Source: Dryococelus australis
Taxonomy: Eukaryota > Arthropoda > Insecta > Phasmatodea > Phasmatidae
DNA length: 64,000 nt
Assembly (NCBI GenBank): GCA_029891345.1
Contig: CM056995.1
Coordinates: 219,444,260-219,508,259 of the forward strand
Reading direction: 5' to 3'
The notes beneath the pieces are model-generated. The model was given only the letters and a program-made list of their open reading frames with translations. It ran no database searches and had not been told where the DNA came from. The position numbers were made by a program, and so were the translations under genes. Position 1 is the first letter of the stretch, and every line of letters begins with the position of its first letter. Below are positions 45,600 to 56,339 of the stretch, in pieces.

Positions 45600-46460
45600 T
45601 TGGAAGGGTGCTCTCGCTTAGTGCCTTTGACAAATGGGATGAGTTGCCTTACCTACAGAAAGAATTTCTCTTTGTCTACGCATCTCGCGTAATTTTCGAC
45701 TGTATTCAAGTATTTGCCTGTCTACCTACAGCAGGACGAAGTCATACTGTATTCCCTCCTATGCAAGGAGTGTTTCGAAGGCTGCACCATCTCGGTTCTC
45801 GACACGCACATCCCACGGACAGGTACAAGACTCGCCGAGTAGCCCTCACGAGCCCGCGTCCATGGAAGAAGCACCCGTGAAAATTATCTACTCACAAGCT
45901 GTACCTGTGGAAGATAGTCCCTTCAAGAAATTTAGTCGCAAGCTATTCTCGACGAGGAAACCAACCCAGAACACAGGTGCCCGATGTGTATGGATCTCGA
46001 TGAAGTTTTAGATGACATTATAAAACATTTTAGAAACTCACCATTAAGCAGATTGCCATCTCGTACAGTGACGAAGACGAGAAAACCAAAGTTTTCACGT
46101 TTTTACCGTCGTGTCCATGGTAGCACCCCGATCGCATCACGCAACAGGTGTACCGCCTACAGACGTACGGAACACACGGAATAAGGTGGGACGAGAGAAA
46201 TATACTGCACGACAGAATTCCCAATGTATTGGAGGAAACCATAACTTGCGAGTATCCTGTGTATGTGATTGTAAGATGCAAAGAGTCGGTGATTAGCAAT
46301 GCATGCCTCATTTGTACGAACGTCGTAGACCTTCATGAGTAGCGCTGCTGCCCGCAGTTTCGACAGCTCGTCGAGACGTACGCCATAAAACTTTACGAGT
46401 ACAAAAATCAAAGATATTTCTGTGCTCTATGTAACTCTGAAGATCTAAGACTGCGAGGAA
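45600..46460 (+). pseudogene. Broken multi-CxxC protein gene, unrecognised
   Basis: Downstream of the TATA-like box, pieces of protein-like sequence appear in drifting frames. CKECFEG lies at 45762; CPMCMDLDEVLDDIIKHF starts at 45978 in the same frame after stops; and VIVRCKESV is followed by CLIC at 46304 and CALC at 46421 in another frame. Four CxxC pairs suggest zinc-binding modules. Three or more shifts or stops break it. An A14 run at 46476 follows. I do not recognise the family. Nearness to a Polinton/adintovirus-type integrase remnant (47546-48050, opposite strand) makes a viral or Polinton origin possible, but this is inference. Confidence 0.35.
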
Positions 46461-46922
46461 CCCTTGTTACAGCAAAAAAAAAAAAAAATTACAAGTGCGA
46501 TGCCATCCAAGAATCAGAGAAAAAACTTGTTAGTAAAAAAATATTCCTTGTTTGTTTTGCTATGCAGAAGAATACTATTGTAATCTCCTCATTAATAGAT
46601 CTGATAAAAATATATACGTATATATATTTTTTATCTCGAGTTATGTCCTACTCATGTAAGTGAAAAAAACAACTGTCGGGAAAGAAAAACTATTTAGTAT
46701 TTCAATTTCGTTCTAATTTAAAGAAATAAGTTCTTCAAAACAATGGCAGCCATGCATAAGTTGTACTGTGCTCTTCCTGCTTAACACATAGGTGGTCGTC
46801 AGTGCGCGCGGTCTACCTGTAGCCTTGGTAGGAGGCGAGCAGCTCACCTACAGTGGTGTCTTCACGCTAGCTAACAAGACTTGGAATATTTAAAAATTGA
46901 AACACAAATTCTAACACAAATA

Positions 46923-47024
46923 CAGGGTGAGTCCTTTAAAAGAGGCCCCGTGGAATGGATTTCTTCATTCCCTCGCTCCGTTACACACATGTCCCACGGG
47001 GCCTTTTTTAAAGGACTCATTCTG
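46923..47024. mobile_element. MITE-E copy 2, deleted (102 bp)
   Basis: Left CAGGGTGAGTCCTTTAAAAG, right reversed CAGAATGAGTCCTTTAAAAA; both continue AGGCCCCGTGG. TA flanks at 46921-46922 and 47025-47026. It is almost entirely terminal repeat, and its right side matches copy 1. Confidence 0.8.
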
Positions 47025-47147
47025 TATTTATTATGGCAGTCATGAGTATGTACAGGTGCATAAAATGTGATACAACATACAGTAAAATTTTTTTTAGATG
47101 TTCACTTTAGAACACACAAAAATATGCTTACACCAGGTTATGAATAA

Positions 47148-47277
<130 letters not shown>

Positions 47278-47545
47278 AACATTTCATAGTTTTACTCCAA
47301 ACTCAAACATTTTAGGAATTAATCTCGTACACATGCCTGCATAGATAACATCCCGCAGGCATTGGGGAGCCACGGGGATATAAATGAAAGAACGAGCTTC
47401 TCAGCATATACGTGACGTTTTATTATATTTGAAAAATATATCTTTTCATTAAATTAACATTTTACGAGAGTTTTACTTCAAAATCTCAACTATCCAGGAG
47501 TAATCACGTTTGGAATGCCCCAGTCACCCCATATACATGCAACCA

Positions 47546-48050
47546 TTACGCTGTTTTCAGCACCTTCTCCACCAAATGCACGTCTGGAAAGCTCGTAGAC
47601 CAGATCTCTTTGGTGTCAAATCCGCCAATGATGTGTTCGTCGCATAGGTCCTCGAAGTAATACATGCGTGGGTAAGAGTGTTGTATACACACCACCTTGC
47701 GCAGCTTTGCAGACAAGTTTTGACGGAAGCCTTTGTGGAAAACTCCACTTTTTAAAAGTCCTAACGAAGTTAACGATCTTGGCTTTAGGCTTGCACGGGT
47801 CCCTCCTCTTCTGGTTGGAGTATATGGCGCGAATTACGGAGTCGGTTTTCACATCTTCAGGCTCCATGTGAATGTGGAGTGAATGGTGGAATTGTACTCG
47901 TGTTCGAGTTTTGGGTGTACGTCCAATCACTTTCAGTTTCCGTTCGCCGTGAAAAGTCTCAACAGTTTCTCCTTGAGTATCCTGTAAAAACATTCGACGA
48001 TGCTGGCCTTGAGCCCAGAATATGTGTACTAGCGATTTATGTCATATGAT
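47546..48050 (-). pseudogene. Polinton/adintovirus-type integrase, C-terminal remnant
   Basis: The minus strand shows, in order, LKASIVECFYRILKEK (the last catalytic Glu region of a retrovirus-type DDE integrase), then HIHMEPEDV (the usual KMxPxDV block), KAKIVNFVRTFKK (the GDxVRxxK block of the C-terminal SH3-like domain), and finally EDLCDEHIIGGFDTKEI...DVHLVEKVLK before a stop at 47546. This order matches integrases of Polintons/Mavericks and related adintoviruses more than LTR retrotransposons. The segments sit in different frames (breaks near 47965 and 47690), so it is dead. The first two catalytic Asp residues and the zinc domain lie outside what survives. The ending EDLxGExIxGGFYxEEL...DVYLVEKVL is the most telling feature. 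No search was run. Confidence 0.65.
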
Positions 48051-48535
48051 AGGCTGGCAGCGAGCCAAAATGGAAATGTACAGGGCCGCATCGCTTATAC
48101 TTGGTATTCTGCCTTCACGCGCGCCATCTGTAATATAAGGATGGTGTGCTCGTGCTGAGGGGTCCATATTGGATTATGTCACCTACTTCGAAACTTCAAA
48201 ACTTCGTAACTATAAAACTAATTGATCGATTTTCAAAATTCAAACACCATTATACAACTAATTAATGCCATAATAAAAACAAAATACACATATAACTGAA
48301 ATCATTAATTAATGCTAAATCATACAGATAACCATAATAACCAGTATTATAATATTCTAAAACTAAACATTACATCATCACAATCTGTCCTTGTCTTCAT
48401 CTTATCCATACTGGTGTAGGTTGTGGCAGGGAGGATGAACTGATATTCCCCCTTTACCCTCCTACTCAAAATTTTTGTATATATGCATTGATATTAATGT
48501 CAGTATAAATGTATGTATATATGTGGTGTACAGGA

Positions 48536-49380
48536 TGCTCGGAAATTCTCCTTAAAACTCTTAGTACTTGTAGAGGAGGCTGAGTAGATGATCTTTTGAA
48601 TAGGAACCCATATCTGGTAACATACCGTTTCCATGTTACAGCCATTTCAAGTCAGGTATTTTACACATGACCATCCAGAATACCTGCCCACACATTGATA
48701 GAAAATCTGAGTCGGAATCCCTCCACATAAGTGGTATTAGTGTTTTTGTCTGCCCAGACGTGGCTGTTTCGTGAATCGAGAACATTGTTCCTAGTGAATT
48801 TACATTCATCTGTGAACAAAACGCGACGTGGGAACGGGCTCGTCAGTGCAGCGGTGCAGGAACCACGTGCAGAAGTCAACAAATTTTGCAAAATTGGCTG
48901 GACCCAAAGACTGCGGCTTTTGGAGGTGGTAAAGATGTAGTTGTTACTCATGCAGAACCTTCCAGACTATGCTGGAAGCAACACCCAGTGCACAAACAAT
49001 TTTCCACGTACTCATTGACGGGCTCTGTTGGAAAAAGTATCGATTATGATATAATGTAGCGGTGGCCTTTATTCGCATGAGAAAAGTCTTGCATTTCGAC
49101 CAGGTCAGATTGAAAAGTATCGTCGTGCCCTTTCATGACGTATTTTTTGCGTGCGTAATTTACCTTAGCGTATTTGTGCATCTCGTTGGCAACTGAATAC
49201 TTGCTCATTTCGAAATGTAGGCCACCTCCACGAGTTCTTCGTTAATGGAAATGACTTCGTTCGTGTGCAAGAGGCTTCCTGCGCCAGCGAAGCAGTCGGC
49301 CTGTTTTCAATACTTCGCACCATCTCCCAGATCATTCTATTTACAATGAAAATCATCCTTCGGCGTCTTGAAAAGAACAT
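48536..49380 (-). pseudogene. IS630/Tc1-mariner superfamily transposase, deleted
   Basis: The minus strand has VLFTDECKFTRNNVLDSRNS (first catalytic Asp) then HVWADKNTNTTYVEGF and FSINVWAGILDGHV. These match a widespread insect family whose members read FTDExxFTRNG...HVWAxENP...RFSxNVWAGI. Upstream, CTWFLHRCTDEP is in another frame, and further upstream (49380-49165) is a decayed N-terminal region. Right after NVWAGILDGHV the sequence jumps to a non-coding terminal region ending at TGTACAGGATGCTCGGAAAT (48533), so the second and third catalytic residues were lost by internal deletion. The other terminal repeat is not found. Confidence 0.7.
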
Positions 49381-49490
49381 TTCAGTTCAATTATAATGTC
49401 GAACACTTCAGGAAGCCATACAGCGAAATGATTTTAAGGACTTCAAAATAACTTGTCGCCACTATTATCTGATGTGATCGAAAATACTAT

Positions 49491-49634
49491 AGCCAACCTC
49501 CTGTGGTGCGGGAGGTTCTGGGTGCGAATCCCAGGTAAGGCAGGGGTGTTAGTTTAAGTTAGACAATAAGCCAGTTTGTAAGACGTCCCCTGATAAACCT
49601 TCAGGCATAACATCGGGGGACGTTAATAAATCCT
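49491..49634 (+). repeat. SINE-C copy 2
   Basis: Reads AGCCAACCTCCTGTGGTGCG, GGAGGTTCTGGGTGCGAATC (B-box), GGTAAGGCAGGGGTGTTAG, TAAGACGTCCCCTGATAAAC and GGGGGACGTTAATAAATCC. Compared with the copy at 13571, about 30 bp around the A-box are deleted. Confidence 0.75.
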
Positions 49635-50400
49635 ATGAAATACAGTGCAACACAAAAAATTATAATTAATTTTGTTGTAATGGATATTATAATTTAATCC
49701 ACAAAAAGACCGGCCCCCTTATATGTGATTTATATAAGTCTAAAGCATCCTTATATTTCATAAATATTCTGTAAAATATCAATAATATAATATTTAAAAA
49801 AAAAAAAATTTATGTTGAACAACTTACGGCCATAATGATAATCTGAAACCGTTTCTAAGTCTACTGTTAATGAAATAATGCCTTTTAAATTTGATTTTTG
49901 ACTCTTCAAAGCTGTACTGAGGCACAAAGATATAGTGTATAGAAGTAAACAAGATATGATAGGTTGTTTTCCTGACCAGAGAACTTGTGTATTTACAGTT
50001 GTTTGTTTAATTAACGATCCTCTAGCTTTCAAACATTACAAAATGACGCACTACTGACTTAAATTTAAAGACTTAATCTGTTTTCTTTCGTGAATCAACC
50101 TTTTGAGAATTTCTGAACACCTATAGTACAAATTTAATGCTTCCATAGAGCTCATGTTCGACGACAATAATAAAAAGAAAAAGAAAGAAGGGAGTTTGCC
50201 TAATTTGTATGGGATCGGTTGATAGGTCCTCGAGGTTTGACATGAAAACGTTATTTTTATCTGGTGCTATTTTGAAAAATAGTGGGCAAAATAGGCAGTG
50301 TGGATAGATTTGATTTTTGTAATAGATACGGCCAGGATAGAACATTAGGTTGAAATTCGTTATATGATTTCGTATAGCATATGAAGCAAAATGTTTACAT
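49635..50400. other. AT-rich non-coding stretch
   Basis: No gene seen. The short minus frames at 49751-50032 and 50121-50345 are AT-driven and unrecognised. Confidence 0.5.
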
Positions 50401-51110
50401 AACGATAATTTAAAAATAACTGCCTGGCTTAAAAAACATATAAATTTACATTGTCTGCCATAGTACTATTTGTTTGCCAAATTTCGTAGGAATCGGGTGA
50501 CTGTTTTCCGAAGTGTAAAATAAAAACTCTGTTTTAAATTGGTGCTCTTAAAAAATGGCGTTCAATGGCTATGCAATGGTATATTTGATTATTGTAACAT
50601 ACACTTGCAGCGTACCAATTTTTTTTCGAAATTAGTTAAATGATACGGTATACACAGCTAATTATCCTAAAACATTTATAAAACCACTGTTTTGAAAATA
50701 AACGTATTATCGGTTTTAATTGCATATGTGTACATGGCTGAACATATTATTACTTACATGCCAAATTTGGTGGGAATTTATTTAGTAGTTACCAAGGAAA
50801 AACTTTAAAATAAAATAAATATTCTTTCATGTTATCCTTCAAAATGATGAATAACAGTGTTTCACTCTAAATTCATGTTGCACTGTCGACGTTTTAAATT
50901 TGGTTAAATCATTTAAATGGTAACTGAGATAGGACATAGTTTCATAAATGTTCAAACAACCATCATTTGGTACTACATGTGCGCCGAGTTTTGTGACATT
51001 TGGTTCATGGGTTCAAAAGTTTGTAGAGGGGAAATGCAGACATACACATACATACAGAGACAGGAAAGTAATATTATAAGCTTCTATCTCTTTCGTAAAG
51101 TAGGCTAACA
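50400..51110 (+). repeat. Degenerate interspersed repeat with a recurrent motif
   Basis: TTTGCCAAATTTCGTAGGAA (50472), ATGCCAAATTTGGTGGGAAT (50759) and CGCCGAGTTTTGTGACATTT (50981) recur about 220-290 bp apart. Each follows a run ending in ...TTTAAAAT or ...ACAT. The stretch ends in GACATACACATACATACAGA, typical of 3' ends of widespread insect non-autonomous repeats. Class undetermined. Confidence 0.45.
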
Positions 51111-52184
51111 TAGTTAGACAAAATAGCAGTATTGTGTGAATTATTCTGTTTAATTTTTGCAGTATATGCAGCCAGCATACCTGAAATATATGCAACGGTT
51201 TGCCATATGTTGCAAACCAATCTGTCGTCTATTTTAAATAAGAGTTTGAATGAATAATATAATTTATTTTGAGTGTGATCTGTGTTTGTCAGATTTGTTG
51301 TTAACTGGTTAATTCAGGAGATTAAGAACATAAATGAATTTAATGGTGATGCTAACTTCCAAACGGCGGACAATGGTGCAGTAAGTAAACTACTTAAATG
51401 GGCACATTTGCGCACTGAACCGTGGGTACCATAAGTTGATTTTGCACAAGCAACGCAGAGAAGTGTATTTGCTAACACAGCTTCACCAGTTTGTATGTTT
51501 TGATCGTCACTTATTTAACAAATACGGAATTGATAAATGACTATATTTGTACATATGACTCTTGCAAATATTATGTAAACAGTGTGTTTCATTGAGTACA
51601 TTAGTTATATCCCACGAGGTAAATAAAAATAGGGGTAATAGTATTGGCATGAACAGGTATTTTTGCCTGCATAAACTTTTGATATTAAACTAAAAGTTAT
51701 ACAAAATTTTGTATTTACGAAGTGATGTTAAATTCGACTGGTCAAGTTAGTTCACATTTTCTCGTTGCGCGATGAAAACTCGCCACCGAAATGGCTATCA
51801 AGCACGAATTAAATTTTTTCTCGGCACACCACAAGTTTTCTAATATGCCGAAACCAATTTCACAATAAACGTAGCACAGCCGAGGTGAAATACCATAGCA
51901 TGAGATACATATCGATAAAATTTCTGGTCAAATATAAGCAAATATATTGAATGCTTAAACCGTCAACAACACGGCTTGGGTCTGTTCAACCGTTACGAAA
52001 CACGACTTCTTCGTGGTATTTATAAATATCGTAACATTTTCTAACCACGTTTGAAAAGCCTGCTGAAACATTAGATGCCATTATTAACGAATAATGCCAC
52101 AAACTTATACTCGAGCGAAAATTATATACGCTTTATAACCAATTCGTAGAAGACGAGGTACTTGTATTAATTATTTATAACTAA
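51111..52184. other. AT-rich non-coding stretch
   Basis: No open frame over 60 codons without AT bias and no inverted-repeat ends. Nothing to report. Confidence 0.5.
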
Positions 52185-52560
52185 ACTAGCGGACCCGACA
52201 GACGTTGTCCTGTACATATGTCTTAAATCCGAAAATTTCAAACTTTTTTTAATAAGTTGTAACAATCTGGACCGTTTTGATGAAAATTTTTATAAAAAAA
52301 GTTATTACAATACCTGACGTCATCACATGTACAGTTACCACAATTCGACCTATCGATGTAAAACATTCCAAGATCAACAATAACTTATAAATAAAAAATT
52401 TATTAAAAAAACATTTTGTAGTGGACCAAATTGTGAATCTAAACCATTCTCGAATCCACTTGAACACACACAAAAAATTTCATCAAAATCGGTCCAGCCG
52501 TTTAGGAGGAGTTCAGTGACATACACACGCACAGAAGAATTATATATATATAAAGATATG
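52185..52560 (+). repeat. Widespread insect interspersed repeat
   Basis: Opens ACTAGCGGACCCGACAGACG, TTGTCCTGTAC and closes with TCATCAAAATCGGTCCAGCC, GTTTAGGAGGAGTTCAGTGA, CATACACACGCACAGAAGAA and a (TA)n end. I recognise this style of sequence from many arthropod genomes. It is non-coding, and I cannot assign its class with confidence. Confidence 0.55.
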
Positions 52561-54460
52561 CGAACTCTATCGACTCCCTCCAAATGTTAATATCATTATA
52601 ATATTAATTAAAATTTTGTTGAAAAACCCATCCGCACACATAATTTTTACTTCGTATAAATACCCAACAGCTGTTATTTTTGCTTGTTTTTATAAGAAAA
52701 ACACTTCCCTAATAAAATTGAAAAGCCAATACAAATACGTGTATAATTTAAGCAGGATGAAATCAATACAGAACCTAAGCCGATGAAAAGTTATCAAATT
52801 ACTTACCCAAATTTAATTGAAAAATGTAACCCCCCCCTCCCTCCCTTCTTCCTTCTCCTCGAATACCAAAAATTATGTGGGTTTCGTCGGGAGTCCCGCA
52901 AATAAGTACTTGCATATATTAGCTCTAATATAATAAACAACTTAACAAATATGCACAAAACTGTAGTCGTAAGTGATAAATATTTTAAGAATGTTCCAGG
53001 TAAGGTATCAAGCACTAAATAGTTGCCATGTATCTAAAACTTATGTTCTATATGTTTCTATACTCATGGTCAATATGCTGCCGATTTGACCTCTAAAAAT
53101 ACCATTGTACTGTAACACAACCTTATGCAACCATTAAAATACAATACTCTCAACCACATTATGTAAAAATTCTGTGCGATTTTTAATTAATATCGACTAT
53201 TTCGCTTACATGTGCATACATTTCGCGGGCTGCAAGAAATAATCATTTTAAATATCGTAAACTTTATATAAATCATTTTTTTAGTTATTAAATCCGCTAT
53301 AATGACTTCGACTGCATATATGAAGAGGGGGGATTTTCTGTGTGATTATTTTTGTGTCACATAATCGCCAAACGTGGACATTTGCATCGTTTTAACATAT
53401 ATTTATGACATTGCTATTCCGTGTGAAATATTGGCATGCACTTTTCATTTATAGCCGTAAATCATCGCCTCAAACATGCTGGAATGTGGAAACGTATTAC
53501 AGAACAAATGTTTGTGCTAAATACCCTGATCGCTCCCATCATGCAATTTGAGTTTGCGTTACTGGTCAAGCCGTCTATTACCACAATTAGTGTACCGAAT
53601 TTGTTTGAAAATTGTTAAATAGTTTGGTGAATATGGCATTGAACCTTAAGTATTTATGTCAACGTTTTAAAATTCACTGCATAATGTATTCAAAATAAAC
53701 AGGTTTATAGAGGCTTGAATGTGTCGTACTGCTACCAGTGTGATGTTAATATCAGTCTATGCATGGGATAGTGCGCTCGCAATCTGGCTGATGCCAGTCG
53801 CGCAGACATGGTGCACGATGTCCCAGAGTGTTGTGCAGTGTCAGGTAGTAATTATGTCGAGATGGCAGGTGCTGATGTCATGGAGATTGTGTAAAGAATG
53901 GCTAACAATATGGCGAACCTACATTTCTGTAGTATGGTTTAGTTTACAGTACCAGAACCTTCATTATGTGTGGTTGACCTTACATACACTTTGGTCCAAG
54001 TATCGAAACACTGTGTCATCGAAATGCCTCGCATACCTGGAAATCGCACGATAATAAGTCTACACGACCTCATACACGCCCACAATGTCGTCTGTACCGA
54101 ACTCCGTCAAGTGCAGGTAATACTGTCTCTCACATCTTCGAGATAACGCGAGTCGTGTCTCGTGTAGCCCTTGCGACCATTCGTTGCACAGCATTCCAGT
54201 CGCAGTAAAACACTGTGCCGATGCCATCACAGCACCTCGTGAGCGGTCGTCTGCATCATCATCGCTGGTAGTTGTGAACACATCCACTTCCATGGCCCTC
54301 CGCATGAGTCTGCTCACAGTCCTACTTTCATCATCCGACCATGTGGGATGTTTCGGATTCCACGAGGTAGGCATATGTGCTTCGCCATAACACTATGCCG
54401 TCAGGACCTAGCACAATTGACTGCAACATCAGGCGATGCTGTATCTTGAATCTAGATGGA
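52561..54460. other. Mostly non-coding; unassigned GC-richer block at 53.7-54.4 kb
   Basis: The block 53700-54420 is less AT-rich and carries frames on both strands: 111 codons at 53719-54054 (+) and 104 codons at 54060-54374 (-). The minus frame has TTTSDDDADDRSRG in the middle. Neither shows a known domain. A decayed transposon is likely but unproven. Confidence 0.35.
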
Positions 54461-54680
54461 AGGTAGGTAGGTAATTGGGCTTAATGTCTCGTCGACAAAG
54501 AGGTCATTAGAGGCAGTGTAAGATGCACAAGGAAGAAGGATTGGAGAGGGCCCATACCAGCATTCGCCTGGAGTGATTTCGGAAAACTATGGAAAACTGA
54601 AATCAGGATGGACCGGGAATCGAACCCGGGTCCTCCCGAATGCGAGTCCAGTGATTTACCACTGCGCCACCTCCGCTCGG
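54461..54680 (-). repeat. SINE-B copy 3, best preserved
   Basis: The minus strand reads CCGAGCGGAGGTGGCGCAGT (A-box), GACTCGCATTCGGGAGGACC, CGGGTTCGATTCCCGGTCCA (B-box), TTTTCCGAAATCACTCCAGG, CGAATGCTGGTATGGGCCCT and TGACCTCTTTGTCGACGAGA, ending in a TACCTACCTACC tail. It defines the family consensus for the copies at 14447 and 36698. Confidence 0.85.
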
Positions 54681-56339
54681 TGGCAGCGAAGAAGTGATGC
54701 CTTTGTGAGACCCGGGTGATTTAGCGAGGTTTGTGCTCCCCAGTACCAGCGATCTTAATTTAAAACATTATAATACCAGTGAGCGTAACACAAAACTACA
54801 ACCATCAAATGTTAATTCAAATTACATAAAAAAACTTACTTCAGAGTCGGTCACGGGCTCCGCCAACCTGACAACCGACCCTGACCATGTCAGATGACAG
54901 GGGAAATTACAGCATTCAATTATTATTAGCCACATTAATGTAATTTGCAGTGTTTATGCTTTTATTTTCAGTTGTAATTCAAGTCTGAAGTTATACAGTA
55001 TGAACATGGTTGGGTCTGAAACAAAATTTGAGCATAAGATACTCTTATTGGCTTTTTATGCTGAAAAAGGGTTTGTGTATGCTATGCCAGTATGGATATA
55101 TTAATTTAAGTATTTTGATGAAGCTTCCTCGTTAACACAGTTATTTAATTCCAATTTTGTAACAAAGTTTCTATTTGTTCTACAACAGTGGCATTTACCT
55201 TCGCCTTGCGTCCTGTTAACGAGTCCACACTGTCGTCGCTAATCTGATACTGGGCGCGAATAATATAACTAACACTGGGTATAACCTCCTGGGCCAGCAA
55301 ACCTGTCTACTCCTAACTAACAACAGTCCATTTATATGTATTGGAATTATAATTTTAATTAACTTATTTACTGATGAGCACCACCCTAGTACCTGCAGCG
55401 TCATTATCCTCCAGGAATTTAACTTACGAAACTTGTTTAACGATGTTCGTAACTTAGTTTCTGCCATGTCAACCGCCAAAAGGCTCACCATGAGCTGGGT
55501 ACGTGCATTTCTTCTCGTGTGTTAGTTACCTGCATAATCCACAATAAAAAAAAGTCAGTGCAAGTTGCATTGCGATTTATTGTAGGTCGTCTGGTCGCAT
55601 CACGACCATGTCGACAGCTGAAGCCACCAACCAATCTTAAATGCAAAGCATCATTTTATAGGCGGTTCCTTTTTGGATGTGGAGAGGCCAGAACATATCC
55701 ACGCTGCATGTAAGACGAAATACTGTGTACTTAGAGTCCCCTAATGATCGGATATGTTAATGATAGGTGCTGCATAAGTCTCCTATGCTTCACGAACTAT
55801 TTTGAATAAATGTGGAGGGACAGGAGCGAATGGTCACTTGGGTGGTTGGCCACATGTCCCTCAACAACCTGCCAGAACTTCTAGATGAGCAGGCAATGAC
55901 AAGACAAATTCGGCAGACTATTACCCCTCCAAAATGTGCGCAAGGTGCTATGAAACAGTCATGCCGCCTTCTTCCCTGTTCTCACCAGCACCACGTCAGA
56001 GATATATTTTGTGTTTGCTGACCTTTCTTCACTATGCAAAAGTTTGATATTCCGCACTCGCCTATAATCACAGTGGAAACTCAGATACACTCTGATGGCT
56101 ATTTTAGTTGTTACAGATTATTGCAGCTCTAATGATTTACACACCCAGTGACGGTATGCGTGTGTACCAGATAGCATCTAATTTTCACAATTCCATCCAT
56201 GCCCTTCACCTTTTTGATGTGCCAGTGCATATTAAGGAATAAATTAATAAATTTAAAAGTTCCAGTGCTTGAAAAGGAAAAAGAACAACTCGATGGATGC
56301 TTCGCAGGAGATTCGAATATTATTCAAATGCAATACCGG
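54681..56339. other. Non-coding stretch
   Basis: Small frames at 55216-55491 (-), 55519-55713 (+) and 55812-56021 (+) have no recognisable domain. No inverted-repeat element was found. Confidence 0.45.

Noticed and set aside
53719..54374. Two opposed 100+ codon frames as genes
   Set aside because: No domain, no splice support, and a GC-richer composition like the other transposon remnants.
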